DNA of 64,000 bases from Serinicoccus chungangensis (GCF_006337125.1 NZ_CP040887.1:2914001-2978000); one strand, 5' to 3'. Shown: positions 42,748 through 51,581, counted from the stretch's first letter. A program made the numbers and translations. Notes: a model not told the origin generated them from the sequence alone.

Positions 42748-43767
42748 TCACTCGGACAGGTGCGCGACGCCACGCGGATCCACCGTGAGCCTCACGTCGT
42801 CGCCGACCTCCGGGCCGCGGTCCGTGGCGAGTGCCGGCATCCGCCCCACACCCTCGACCTCGACCTCGAGGTGCAGGGCGTCGGAGACGGTGACCACCCG
42901 TCGCACCAGCCCGCGCAGCTCGCCGTCGGCGTCGACGCGCAGCGCCGAGCGGCGCAGGGCCACCACGGACGGGGCCCGGCCACCCCCGGGGGCACCTGCG
43001 CCGCCCGGCGGGGGCGGGGGGACCCACCCGCGGGGCCCGGTGGGGTCGGGCTCGAGGATCGTCTCGTAGCCGACGAAGGAGGCGACCTCCCGGGAGACCG
43101 GGTGGCGCCAGACCTGCACCGCCTCGCCCTCCTGGGCGATCCGCCCGTCCAGCATGACGGCCATCCGGTCCGCCACGGTGAAGGCCTCGTCGTGGTCGTG
43201 GGTGACGAGCAGCGCCGTGGTGCCGGTCGTGGTGAGGATCTCGCGCAGGTCGCCGGCGAGCCGGTCGCGCAGCGCCCGGTCCAGGGAGCTGAGCGGCTCG
43301 TCGAGCAGCAGCAGGGCCGGGCCGGCGGCGAGCGAGCGGGCGAGCGCGACCCGCTGCTGCTCCCCGCCGGAGAGGGTGGCCGGGCGGCGGTCGGCATACC
43401 CCTCGAGCCCGACGAGCTCGAGCAGCTCGGCGACCCGCCCCGCCCGGTCCCGAGGGCTGCGCCCGCGCAGCCGCAGCGGGTAGCCGATGTTGTCGGCGAC
43501 GCTGGCCTGGGCGAAGAGCTGGCCGTCCTGGAACATGAGGGCGAAGCCCCGCTCGTGCGTCGGCACCCCGCGCAGGTCCCGGCCCTGCCAGCGGATGGAC
43601 CCGGCGGAGACCGGCTCCAGCCCGGCGACCGCCCGCAGCAGGGTGGACTTGCCGCAGCCGGAGGGCCCGAGCACGGCCAGCACACCGCCCTCCTCGACCC
43701 GCAGGTCGACCCGGTCGACCGCGGTGGCGCCGGGGAAGGTGACCGTGACGTCGTCGAGCTCGAGCAT
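42748..43767 (-). CDS. thiQ: Thiamine ABC transporter ATPase
   Basis: A 339-residue ATPase with Walker A GPSGCGKST (near 34-42), signature LSGGEQQRV, Walker B LLLLDEPLSSLD and the H-loop THDHDE. A C-terminal extension (about 235-339) resembles a TOBE-like regulatory domain with a Gly/Pro linker, longer than enterobacterial ThiQ and more like PotA/FbpC. Assignment to thiamine rests on the operon: the preceding permease and binding protein and the TPP riboswitch ahead of them. ATG 43767 overlaps the thiP stop by one base. Frames reaching 45306 are shadow. Confidence 0.88.
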   Translation of the reverse strand: MLELDDVTVTFPGATAVDRVDLRVEEGGVLAVLGPSGCGKSTLLRAVAGLEPVSAGSIRWQGRDLRGVPTHERGFALMFQDGQLFAQASVADNIGYPLRLRGRSPRDRAGRVAELLELVGLEGYADRRPATLSGGEQQRVALARSLAAGPALLLLDEPLSSLDRALRDRLAGDLREILTTTGTTALLVTHDHDEAFTVADRMAVMLDGRIAQEGEAVQVWRHPVSREVASFVGYETILEPDPTGPRGWVPPPPPGGAGAPGGGRAPSVVALRRSALRVDADGELRGLVRRVVTVSDALHLEVEVEGVGRMPALATDRGPEVGDDVRLTVDPRGVAHLSE

Positions 43768-45413
43768 CAGAAGGCTCCCACCGAGCCGACCCGCAGCCGC
43801 TCGACGAGACCCATGACGACGACGGTCACGAGCGCGAGCAGCACGCTCGCGGCGAGCGCCATCCCCAGGTGGTCGGCGCCGGGCCGGGAGATGAGCTGGT
43901 AGATGACGACCGGCACGGTCGGCCGGTCCGGACGGGCGAGGAAGCTGGTCGCGCCGAACTCCCCCAGCGAGACGGCGAAGGCGAACCCGGTCGCCGCGAG
44001 CACCGGCCGGGCGAGCACCGGCGCCTCGGCGGTCCACGCCGCGCGCCACGGCCCGGCCCCGAGGGTGGCCGCGGCCTCCCGCTGCCGCGGGTCGACCGAG
44101 CGCAGCACCGGGGCGAGGGTCCGCACCACGAGGGGGAGCGCGACCATCGCCTGGGCGATCGGCACGAGGATCGGCGAGGTGCGCAGGTCCAGCGGCGGCC
44201 GGTCGAGGGTGATGAGGAAGCCGAAGCCGACGGTGACCGCGGAGATGCCGAGCGGGAGCATGAAGGCGCCGTCGAGCACCGAGACCGTGCGCGCCCAGCC
44301 CCGCGAGCGTGGGCGCCGGGAGACGACGACGGCGACGACGAGGCCGAGCAGCATGGCGAGCACGGTGGCGTCGACGGCGGTGCGCAGCGAGTTGGCCATG
44401 GCCTCGGTGACGCTCACCCGCAGGGCCGCGGTGGCGTCCGGGTCGGTGAGGGCGCGGTAGTTCCCGAGCCCCCACCCCGGCCCGACCTGCAGCGAGCGCA
44501 CGACGAGGGTGCCGACGGGCAGCAGCACGAAGGCGACGGCGAACGCGGTCGCCGCGAGGACCGGGAGGTCGTGGCGCCGGGGCCGGCGGGTCGCGGCGAG
44601 GGCACCGACGCGGCGCAGGGCCTGCTCGCGCCGGGAGCGGGTGCGGGCGGCGAGGGCGAGCATGGCGACGACGGCCACGAGCTGCAGCAGCGAGAGCACG
44701 GCGGCGCCCTGCAGGTCGAGGAACTGCACGGTGAGCAGGTAGATCTCGGTCTCGACGGTGCCGTAGCGCAGCCCGCCGAGGGTGAGCACCACCCCGAAGG
44801 CGGTGGAGCAGAAGAGGAAGACGAGGGTGGCCGCGGAGACGATGCCCGGCGCGAGCGCGGGGAGGGTGACCGTGCGCCATACCTGCCAGGGGCCGGCGCC
44901 GAGGGTGGCGGCGGACTCCTCGGCGCGCCGGTCCAGCCCTTCCCACAGGCCACCGACGGTGCGCACGACGACGGCGAGGTTGAAGAACACGAAGGCGAGC
45001 AGGATCGGCACCCAGGTGCCGTCGAGCCCGAGCCCGCCGAGCGGGCCGCCGGGGGCCAGCAGCGAGCGGAACATGACGCCCACCACCACCGTCGGCAGGA
45101 CGAAGGGCATGACGACGACCGCGCGCAGCAGCCCGCGACCCGGGAAGCGCAGGCGGTAGAGCACGAAGGCGACCGGCAGGCCCAGGAGCAGGGTGACGAC
45201 CGTGCCGGCCAGCGAGCTGACCAGGGTGAAGGTGAGCACCCGCAGGGTGCGCGCGCGGCCGAGCACCTCGGGGACACCGCTGAGGTCGAGCCGTCCCTCG
45301 GGCCACAGCCCCCGAGCGATCATCCCGCTCACCGGGAGGACGAAGAAGACGGCGAGGAAGGCGAGCGGGACCAGCGCGGCCAGCCCGAGCGCCACCCCGG
45401 GGGCGCGTCTCAT
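43767..45413 (-). CDS. thiP: Thiamine ABC transporter permease (fused double permease)
   Basis: A 548-residue permease with two homologous six-helix halves, each with an EAA-type loop (EESAATLGAGPWQVWRTVTL in the first half; REAAATLGAGPWRAAWTAEA in the second). This fused layout is standard for ThiP and related iron/thiamine permeases. ATG 45413 overlaps the thiB stop (ATGA at 45410-45413). It transports thiamine or its phosphates across the membrane with ThiB and ThiQ. The riboswitch supports thiamine over ferric iron. Confidence 0.9.
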   Translation of the reverse strand: MRRAPGVALGLAALVPLAFLAVFFVLPVSGMIARGLWPEGRLDLSGVPEVLGRARTLRVLTFTLVSSLAGTVVTLLLGLPVAFVLYRLRFPGRGLLRAVVVMPFVLPTVVVGVMFRSLLAPGGPLGGLGLDGTWVPILLAFVFFNLAVVVRTVGGLWEGLDRRAEESAATLGAGPWQVWRTVTLPALAPGIVSAATLVFLFCSTAFGVVLTLGGLRYGTVETEIYLLTVQFLDLQGAAVLSLLQLVAVVAMLALAARTRSRREQALRRVGALAATRRPRRHDLPVLAATAFAVAFVLLPVGTLVVRSLQVGPGWGLGNYRALTDPDATAALRVSVTEAMANSLRTAVDATVLAMLLGLVVAVVVSRRPRSRGWARTVSVLDGAFMLPLGISAVTVGFGFLITLDRPPLDLRTSPILVPIAQAMVALPLVVRTLAPVLRSVDPRQREAAATLGAGPWRAAWTAEAPVLARPVLAATGFAFAVSLGEFGATSFLARPDRPTVPVVIYQLISRPGADHLGMALAASVLLALVTVVVMGLVERLRVGSVGAF

Positions 45414-46579
45414 CCGGTGGCGATGTCCGCCCACTCGCGCAGCCACGTCTCCCGCTCGGCCTCGATCTGGCGCGGGCTGACGACGATCGGGTCCTCGGCG
45501 ACCTGCGCCCACTGGGACCAGAGGTCGGGCAGCGCGACCGTGTCGTCGACGGGGAAGACGTACATGCTGTCCGGGATGGCGGCCTGCACGTCCGGGCTCA
45601 GCAGCCAGTCGACCACGGCCTGGGCGCCCTCGGGATTGTCGGTGCCGGCGAGGACGCCGGCGTACTCGACCTGTCGGAAGCAGGTGTCGAGCAGCGCGCG
45701 GGTCGTGGGCTCGAAGCCGCCGTCGGGGATGGTGAAGGGCGGGCTGGAGGCGTAGGACAGGACGATCGGGCGGTCGCCGTCGCCGCCGCCGGCGGTGAAG
45801 TCGACGGTGTAGGCGTCGGTCCAGCCGCTGGTGACCTTGGCGCCGTTGGCCATGAGGTCCTCCCAGTAGCCCTGCCACTCCCCCGGCCCGAACTCGCCGA
45901 TGGTGGCGAGCAGGAAGGCCAGGCCCGGGCTGGACGTGCTGGCACCGGGGGTGACGAAGAGGTCCTCGTAGGCGGGGTCGGTGAGGTCCGCCAGCGACTG
46001 GGGCGGCTCGATCCCCTGGTTGGCGAACCACACGCTGTCGATGTTGACGCACACGTCGCCGTAGTCGACGGGGGTGAGGTAGGCCTCGGCCCCCTCGGCG
46101 AGGTCGTGCTCCTCCACCGACTCGGGGAGGCCCTCGGGGCGGTATGCCTCGAGCGCCTCGGCGCCGACCACCCGGGTGGCGAAGGTGGTGTCGATGCCGA
46201 AGACGACGTCGGCGGTGGGGTTGCCGGCGGTCAGCACGATCTGGTTGGCCATCTGGCCGGCGTCCCCGGAGAGCTGGACCTCCAGGTCGTAGCCGGTGTC
46301 GGCCTCGAAGGCGGCGACCAGCTCGCCGGGGAGGGTGAAGGAGTCGTGCGCCGCGAGCACCACCGTGCCAGTGTCGGCGGGGGTGGGGGCCGGCGCCGTG
46401 GCCGTCGCGGCGTCGTCGTCGGCGCCCGGCTCCTGCGACTCCGAGGGCGCCGGGGCGGCCTGGTCCCCGGTCGGCTCGTCGTCGTCGCCACCGGTCAGGG
46501 TGCACGAGGTGAGGACGAGGCCGGTGGCGAGGGCCAGGGTCAGGATGGTGGTGGTCCGTCGAGGACGGGTATGGATCAT
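45410..46579 (-). CDS. thiB: Thiamine-binding lipoprotein of ABC transporter
   Basis: A 389-residue solute-binding protein. The signal peptide ends in LVLTSC (Cys26); a Thr/Pro/Asp/Ala-rich spacer to about 70 follows. The mature domain begins VVLAAHDSFTLPGELVAAFE, characteristic of ThiB/TbpA, and has VDYGDVCVNIDSVWF and a C-terminal helix bundle. It captures thiamine outside the membrane for ThiPQ. ATG 46579 gives the best signal peptide and has GAGGAG upstream; ATG 46597 would add six residues. A TPP riboswitch (46601-46688) ends just ahead, so expression should fall when TPP is abundant. Confidence 0.9.
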   Translation of the reverse strand: MIHTRPRRTTTILTLALATGLVLTSCTLTGGDDDEPTGDQAAPAPSESQEPGADDDAATATAPAPTPADTGTVVLAAHDSFTLPGELVAAFEADTGYDLEVQLSGDAGQMANQIVLTAGNPTADVVFGIDTTFATRVVGAEALEAYRPEGLPESVEEHDLAEGAEAYLTPVDYGDVCVNIDSVWFANQGIEPPQSLADLTDPAYEDLFVTPGASTSSPGLAFLLATIGEFGPGEWQGYWEDLMANGAKVTSGWTDAYTVDFTAGGGDGDRPIVLSYASSPPFTIPDGGFEPTTRALLDTCFRQVEYAGVLAGTDNPEGAQAVVDWLLSPDVQAAIPDSMYVFPVDDTVALPDLWSQWAQVAEDPIVVSPRQIEAERETWLREWADIATG

Positions 46580-46600
46580 GGTGCAGCGTCTCCTCATCGA

Positions 46601-46688
46601 CTTCCTTCGCCGGTGCTAGCCGGTGCAGGTTCGAGGGTCTGCGGCGGGTGCCGCACTCTCAGCGCTCGGGCGCTCCCCTGTCGTGGTC
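46601..46688 (-). ncRNA. TPP riboswitch (THI element)
   Basis: On the minus strand the conserved blocks appear in order: AGGGGAGCGC, GCTGAGAG, ACCCTCGAACCTG, then CCGGCTAGCACCGGCGAAGG, matching the THI-box core. The element ends 22 nt before ATG 46579. Its 3' end lies so close to the SD that translational sequestration is plausible; no separate terminator was found. This identifies the downstream ABC genes as thiamine uptake. The CTGAGA block contains the stop codon of the preceding small ORF. Confidence 0.92.
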
Positions 46689-46898
46689 GTTCTCGACACT
46701 ATCACCGTCGCCGATGAGTGGTTCCTCCCCCTGCAGATGGGCCTCCCCCGGCCGCCCGTGCTCGTTCTCCGGGGGAGGGAGCACCACGTCCATGCCCCGC
46801 AGCGTGCTCTTCGTCGACGCCCAGACGATGGCCAGACCGGCGATCCCGAGCAGGACCCAGAGCACGACGACGATCCACCCGGGGAATTCCGGCACCAT
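46659..46898 (-). CDS. Small single-pass membrane protein upstream of the thiamine operon
   Basis: A 79-residue frame beginning MVPEFPGWIVVVLWVLLGIA. It has one membrane segment (about 8-28), a short basic stretch (STKSTLRG) and an acidic, hydrophilic C-terminal tail. I do not know a family. An AAAGGA lies about 15 nt before ATG 46898, weakly placed. Its TGA stop (46659-46661) is inside the CTGAGA block of the TPP riboswitch. If the two are co-transcribed, ribosomes ending here could disturb riboswitch folding. It is alternatively a non-coding leader. Confidence 0.5.
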   Translation of the reverse strand: MVPEFPGWIVVVLWVLLGIAGLAIVWASTKSTLRGMDVVLPPPENEHGRPGEAHLQGEEPLIGDGDSVENDHDRGAPER

Positions 46899-47090
46899 GA
46901 GGGATGGGGCGTCCTTTCTGGATCTGGGCGTTCCACGCCGTCGGGGTCGTGCGTCGCTGCCGGAGCGACGAGCGCCCAGACCATAGCAAACAGGGCCCCT
47001 CGATCCGGGGATGCCGGAAGCGCTCTCACCCCTAGGGGTGGGGGGATGGCCACGAAGTCGTGCGGGAGCGCGCTGTGGCACTATCGGAGC

Positions 47091-47372
47091 ATGGGAAATC
47101 TCGTGGCCAAGGCACTGACCGTCGCTGCCGTCCTCGCTGCCAGCAGCATCGCGCGCAAGGCGACCGACGGCACCTGGAAGTTCGTGACCGGCAGCGACTC
47201 CCCGGCGAACCCGGAGGACCCGGACATCGACTTCAAGGAGGCCGTGGCCTTCGCCGTCCTGTCCGGCGCCCTGGTCGGTCTGGCCCGCATGCTGGCCAAC
47301 CGCGAGTCCAGCCGGGTGATCGCCCGGGCGAGCCGCAAGAGCTCGGAGCAGGTCGCCGACGACCTGAACTGA
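47091..47372 (+). CDS. DUF4235 protein
   Basis: A 93-residue protein of the actinobacterial DUF4235 family. It has an N-terminal hydrophobic segment (VAKALTVAAVLAASSIARKA), a polar middle containing NPEDPDIDFKEA, a second hydrophobic helix (VAFAVLSGALVGLARMLA) and a charged Ser/Arg end. It is probably a small membrane-associated protein; function is unknown. ATG 47091 is the start. It is divergent from the small ORF upstream of thiB and is followed by two short inverted repeats that may terminate it. Confidence 0.8.
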   Translation: MGNLVAKALTVAAVLAASSIARKATDGTWKFVTGSDSPANPEDPDIDFKEAVAFAVLSGALVGLARMLANRESSRVIARASRKSSEQVADDLN

Positions 47373-47420
47373 CCAGCAAATGGTCAAGAGAAGGTAAAGA
47401 AATCGTCAGGCATTCCTGAC
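47370..47420. terminator. Two short inverted repeats after the DUF4235 gene
   Basis: TGACCA-GCAAA-TGGTCA (47370-47386) includes the DUF4235 stop codon, and GTCAGG-CATT-CCTGAC (47405-47420) follows and is trailed by AGAAGGTTCTTTT. Together they may end transcription before the polysaccharide operon. The second, with its T-rich trail, is the more terminator-like. The stretch is noticeably richer in A+T than its surroundings. Confidence 0.4.
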
Positions 47421-47484
47421 AGAAGGTTCTTTTCCTCGCCTATCAGGTCAGCATGGCCATGAGATCGCCCTGACCAGGGGTCTT

Positions 47485-47514
47485 GCCATTCTGGGGGCGA
47501 CCAGCCATTCTGGG
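47485..47514. promoter_or_regulatory. Direct repeat in front of the polysaccharide operon
   Basis: GCCATTCTGGG occurs at 47485-47495 and again at 47504-47514, 19 bp apart (about two helical turns), 47-76 bp upstream of the first gene. The second copy is also embedded in CCAG-N10-CTGG. It is a candidate operator; no regulator gene is adjacent. Confidence 0.35.
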
Positions 47515-47560
47515 TGCTGGTCCATTTCCCCACCTGTCGAAGAATTCCCCGAGGATGGTC

Positions 47561-49378
47561 GTGAGCCCACGTCCCCGCCGCGTCCCGGATGCGCTCAAAC
47601 GCGTGCTCTGGGCGCTCGGCGACGGCATGGTGTGGGCGGTGGCGATCCTCGGCATGACGTGGATCAGGTTCCAGTACGACACCGGCCGCGCGTTCGTCGC
47701 GGACACCTGGGTCGTCGCCGGGGGCGCAGCGGCCATCCACCTGACGTTCGGCATCCTGCTCGGCCCCTACCTCATCAAGCACATCAGGGGGTCCTTCGAG
47801 GAGGTCACCGCGGTCTGTCGGGCCGCCCTGCTCACCGCGCTGGTCCTCAGCGTGTGGGCCATCTGGGTCCAGCCCTACATCGTGCCCCGCTCGGTCCCCA
47901 GCGTGGGCGCCGCGGTCGCGATCTCCCTCATGCTGGCCGCGCGCTTCGTGGTGCGCTCCTACCGGGCCCGGGCCGCGGTCCGCCGCGAGGTGGACCACAG
48001 CGCCATCATCTACGGCGCCGGCGTGCTGGGGCGGCGGCTCGTGGCCAACATGCTGCAGGACGACACCTCACCCTTCCGGCCGGTGGCCCTGCTCGACGAC
48101 GACCGCAGCAAGCGCAAGCTGCGGATCGACGGCATACGGGTGCGCGGCGACCGGACGGCCATGGGACGCGTGGCGAGGCGCTACGAGGCCACCCACCTCA
48201 TCGTGGCGATCCCGAGGGCCGACTCGGCGCTGATGAGAGAGGTCAACGACCTCGCGGGCGAGGCCGGGCTCACGGTCAAGGTGCTGCCCAACCTCGACCG
48301 GCTGCTGGACGCCGACCCGCACGCGGACGACCTGCGCGACATCGACCTCGAGGACCTGCTGGGTCGTCGTCGCACCGAGCTCGACCAGGGCGCCATCACC
48401 GACCACCTGACCGGCAAGGTCGTGCTGGTCACCGGTGCGGGCGGCTCGATCGGCTCCGAGCTCTGCCGGCAGATCGCACGCTTCCACCCGCGCCGGCTGG
48501 TGCTGCTCGACCGTGACGAGTCGGCGCTGCACGCCGTGCAGCTCTCCCTCACCGGCCGCGGGCTGCTGCAGAGCGAGGACGTCGTGCTGTGCGACATCGG
48601 CGACGCCGGCATGGTGGACCGCGTCTTCCACCAGCACCGGCCCGACGTCGTCTTCCACGCCGCCGCCCTCAAGCACCTGCCGCTCCTCCAGCGCTTCCCG
48701 ATGGAGGCGTGGCGGGTCAACGTCTCGGGCACCCTCAACGTTCTCCGCTCGGCGGCGGCCTACGGGGTCGGGACCTTCGTCAACATCAGCACCGACAAGG
48801 CGGCCAACCCGACCTCCATCCTCGGCTACACCAAGCGCGTCACGGAGCGGCTGACCTCTCACTTCGCCTTCAGCCAGCCCGGGCGCTACGTCTCGGTGCG
48901 GTTCGGCAACGTCCTGGGCTCGCGCGGCTCGGTCATCCCCGTCTTCACCGAGCAGATCGAGCGCGGTGGGCCGGTCACCGTCACCCATCCCGACGTCGAG
49001 CGCTTCTTCATGCTCATCCCCGAGGCCTGCCAGCTCGTCATGCAGGCCGCCTCCCTGGGCTCGGACGGCGACGTCCTGGTCCTGGACATGGGGGTACCCG
49101 TCCGCATCGATGACATGGCCCGCACGCTCATCACCATGTCGGGCCGCCCGGACGTGACGATCGAGTATGTCGGGCTCCGGCCGGGCGAGAAGCTCACCGA
49201 GGACCTCTTCGGCCTCGACGAGGAGCACCAGACGCGGCACCACCTCCTCTGGTCCGTCCGGGTCCCCGGGCTCGACCCCGACGAGGTGCCCTCGGGCCGT
49301 CTGACCAGCACCCCGGAGCTCATCGCCTGGCTGCGCGACCGTTCCGACCCCGCCGAGAGCGTGCTGCGCCCGGCATGA
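47561..49378 (+). CDS. CapD/WbpM-type membrane nucleotide-sugar 4,6-dehydratase
   Basis: A 605-residue protein with an N-terminal block of membrane helices (about 12-125), a first Rossmann-like domain (YGAGVLGRRL near 150) and a catalytic SDR domain. The NAD motif VTGAGGSIGSE lies near 288-298, and the active-site stretch STDKAANPTSILGYTK near 411-426. Family members convert UDP-GlcNAc to the 4-keto-6-deoxy sugar for O-antigen or capsule. GYTK keeps a Tyr where WbpM proteins often have Met. GTG 47561, with CGAGGA before it, was chosen over ATG 47555. It opens the polysaccharide operon; its stop overlaps the next start (ATGA). Confidence 0.88.
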   Translation: MSPRPRRVPDALKRVLWALGDGMVWAVAILGMTWIRFQYDTGRAFVADTWVVAGGAAAIHLTFGILLGPYLIKHIRGSFEEVTAVCRAALLTALVLSVWAIWVQPYIVPRSVPSVGAAVAISLMLAARFVVRSYRARAAVRREVDHSAIIYGAGVLGRRLVANMLQDDTSPFRPVALLDDDRSKRKLRIDGIRVRGDRTAMGRVARRYEATHLIVAIPRADSALMREVNDLAGEAGLTVKVLPNLDRLLDADPHADDLRDIDLEDLLGRRRTELDQGAITDHLTGKVVLVTGAGGSIGSELCRQIARFHPRRLVLLDRDESALHAVQLSLTGRGLLQSEDVVLCDIGDAGMVDRVFHQHRPDVVFHAAALKHLPLLQRFPMEAWRVNVSGTLNVLRSAAAYGVGTFVNISTDKAANPTSILGYTKRVTERLTSHFAFSQPGRYVSVRFGNVLGSRGSVIPVFTEQIERGGPVTVTHPDVERFFMLIPEACQLVMQAASLGSDGDVLVLDMGVPVRIDDMARTLITMSGRPDVTIEYVGLRPGEKLTEDLFGLDEEHQTRHHLLWSVRVPGLDPDEVPSGRLTSTPELIAWLRDRSDPAESVLRPA

Positions 49379-50259
49379 GCGACCTCGCCCCCGCGGCGCT
49401 GGCCGTGGGCGCGGGCCTGCTGACCGCGGCGACCGCACCCGCCATCGCCCCGCTGCTGCGCTCCTGGGGCCTGGTCGACGTCCCCAACCACCGCTCGTCC
49501 CACGGCACCCCGACCCTGCGGGGCGCAGGTCTGGCGCTGCTCCTGGGCATCCTGCTCACCGCCCTCGGCGCCGAGCTGTACGGAGAGGCCGACCTGCCGT
49601 GGGTCGCGCTGGCGGCGTGCGCCGTGACGGCCCTGCTGGGCCTCGCAGTGGACCTGCGTGAGCCCAGCCCGCTCGTGCGCCTGGTGCTGCTCGCCCTCGT
49701 CGGCGCCGGGCTCGGCTCGCTGCTGGGGGGGCCCGGCACGGCCCTCCTCGGTGCCGTCGCGATGCCGGTGCTGGTCAACGTCGTCAACTTCATGGACGGC
49801 ATCAACGGCATCACCGCCCTGACCGCCATGGCCTGGGGGCTCGTCGCCGTGCTGGGTGGTGACACGGGAGGGGCCGTGGCTCTGGGGGCGCTCGCCCTGG
49901 GGGCGGCGGCCGGGTTCCTGCCGTGGAACCTCCCGCGGGCCCGGATGTTCCTCGGGGACTGCGGCAGCTACCTCGTCGGGGCGCTCGTCACCGCAGGCCT
50001 CCTCCTGGAGCAGTCCGGGGGCGGTCAGGTGCTGCTGCTGCTCCTCCCGCTGCTCCCCTCGGTCGCGGACACCGGCCTCACCCTGGTGCGGCGCGCGGCA
50101 CGAGGGGAACGGCTCACCGAGGCGCACCGCGAGCACCTCTACCAACGCCTCTCGCGGCGCCCCGGGTGGACCCACGCGCGCGTGGCGCTCCTCTGGGCGG
50201 GCCTCGGACTCGCCGGGTCCGGGATCTGGTGGCTGCTGCGGCACAATGGTGCCTCGTGA
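49375..50259 (+). CDS. WbpL/WecA-type polyprenyl-phosphate sugar-1-phosphate transferase
   Basis: A 294-residue polytopic protein of the MraY/WecA family. VPNHRSSHGTPTLRG, NFMDGINGI near 138, RMFLGDCGS near 188 and the His motif HREHLYQRL near 250 are present. It would transfer a sugar-1-phosphate to undecaprenyl phosphate, starting the repeat unit. The presence of NxMDGxNG and GDxGS with the metal-binding Asp pairs suggests activity. It pairs with the upstream dehydratase as WbpM-WbpL do in Pseudomonas. It overlaps both neighbours (ATGA, GTGA). Confidence 0.88.
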   Translation: MSDLAPAALAVGAGLLTAATAPAIAPLLRSWGLVDVPNHRSSHGTPTLRGAGLALLLGILLTALGAELYGEADLPWVALAACAVTALLGLAVDLREPSPLVRLVLLALVGAGLGSLLGGPGTALLGAVAMPVLVNVVNFMDGINGITALTAMAWGLVAVLGGDTGGAVALGALALGAAAGFLPWNLPRARMFLGDCGSYLVGALVTAGLLLEQSGGGQVLLLLLPLLPSVADTGLTLVRRAARGERLTEAHREHLYQRLSRRPGWTHARVALLWAGLGLAGSGIWWLLRHNGAS

Positions 50260-51581
50260 GCGGCGCTTCCAGGGTCAGGTCCACGGGTCTCGGCTTCGTG
50301 GTCATCCTGACGAACGTGCTCATCGTGGCGCTGGTGGCCATCGGCTTCTCGCAGCGCGGGTTCTCCGGTTGGTGGGACACGCTCCGCGGCGACTGGGAAC
50401 CCCCGACGGTGAGCGACCCCTACGCCGACGACGCAGCCGAGGCGACCTCGCCACCGACCGAGGACGAGCCCGAGACCGAGCCGACACCCACGCCCTCCCC
50501 GTCCCCGACGACCGAGGAACCGGAGCCGCCCTCGCTGGAGGAGCGCTTCGAGGAGGGAGAGGACCTGTCCGTCCTCGTCCTCGGAGACCGGACCGGCACC
50601 CACGAGAACGACTGGGTCGCCGCGTGGGCCCGCCAGCTCACCGGCTCACGCGACGTGCAGCTCACCAGCACGCTGGCGGAGGATCCCACCCGCTACGGCG
50701 ACCCGGTCGACTTCGGCGGCGAGGGCCCGGCCGTGGACATCGACAACGCCAGCCTGGTGCAGGGGACCCCGGAGTATGCCGCCGCGCGCCTCGACCTCTT
50801 CGTCCAGGGCGACCCCGACCTGGTGCTGGTGAGCTTCGGCCGGGCCAACACACCCGAGGACCTCCCCGGTCAGCTGAGCGACCTGCACGACGAGCTCACC
50901 CAAGAGCTGCCGGAGGCAGAGGTGCGCTACGTCGTCCAGCCCCCTCGCCGCGACGGTCAACCCGTCGTGGCGGACACCGTCCGTGAGTGGGCCGCCGATC
51001 AGGACGACATCGAGCTGGTCGACGTGGCCCAGGTCTTCGAGGACGAGGGCATCGTCGACGCCACGGTGTCCGGTCGCGACCCGCTCAGCGTCAACATCTT
51101 CGGCGGGCAGCGGTGGGCGCAGATCGTGCAGGAGGCGGTCTTCGGCGGCGACCAGCAGGCCGAGGAGGATGCCCCGCAGGATGGTGGCAACGCCGGGGCC
51201 GGCCCGCCCGCCGAGGACGGCGCGGCCGAGGAGGAGGCGGCCGGTGCTGCCGGCCCCCAGGAACCGAGCGCGCAGCCCTCGCCACCCGCGCCGTCGCTGG
51301 TCGGACCGACGGCCGAACCGTCGCCGTGGCAGCCGCCGACGTCTCCGTGGTCCCCACCACCGGCACCGGCGCCTGACCCGGTGCCCACCACCCCGGCGCC
51401 CACGGGTCCGACGGGTCCGCCGTCGACACCCGCGCCGACCGACCCCACGCCGGGCAGCCCACCGAGCACCGACCCCGAGCCGTCCCCCACGCAGCCAGAT
51501 CCCGCTGCTCCCGAGCCGTCGGAACCGGAGCCGACGGGGCCGGACACCGCTGCCCCGCTGTCCTGGTGGACGGCCACCTGA
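50256..51581 (+). CDS. Membrane-anchored SGNH-like protein with Pro-rich tail
   Basis: A 441-residue protein. A hydrophobic anchor (about 10-28) precedes an acidic Pro/Glu/Thr spacer. An SGNH-hydrolase-like domain (about 100-300) starts with LSVLVLGDRTGTHENDW. The block-I nucleophile position, usually Ser in GDS, is Arg here, so a classical esterase seems unlikely. LVLVSFGRANTP resembles block III. The C-terminal about 130 residues are Pro/Thr/Ser/Glu-rich and probably extend outside the cell. It could be a non-catalytic glycan-modifying or length-sensing protein. GTG 50256 overlaps the previous stop. Confidence 0.7.
   Translation: MSGASRVRSTGLGFVVILTNVLIVALVAIGFSQRGFSGWWDTLRGDWEPPTVSDPYADDAAEATSPPTEDEPETEPTPTPSPSPTTEEPEPPSLEERFEEGEDLSVLVLGDRTGTHENDWVAAWARQLTGSRDVQLTSTLAEDPTRYGDPVDFGGEGPAVDIDNASLVQGTPEYAAARLDLFVQGDPDLVLVSFGRANTPEDLPGQLSDLHDELTQELPEAEVRYVVQPPRRDGQPVVADTVREWAADQDDIELVDVAQVFEDEGIVDATVSGRDPLSVNIFGGQRWAQIVQEAVFGGDQQAEEDAPQDGGNAGAGPPAEDGAAEEEAAGAAGPQEPSAQPSPPAPSLVGPTAEPSPWQPPTSPWSPPPAPAPDPVPTTPAPTGPTGPPSTPAPTDPTPGSPPSTDPEPSPTQPDPAAPEPSEPEPTGPDTAAPLSWWTAT

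Noticed and set aside
42748..45306. 852-codon version of thiQ and the 912-codon version of thiP (to 46505)
   Set aside because: The additions are shadows of the upstream gene; internal ATGs overlapping the upstream stop codons give normal family lengths.
43767..46579. Ferric-iron (AfuABC-type) assignment for the ABC transporter
   Set aside because: The riboswitch upstream is a clear TPP element and the binding protein start matches ThiB.
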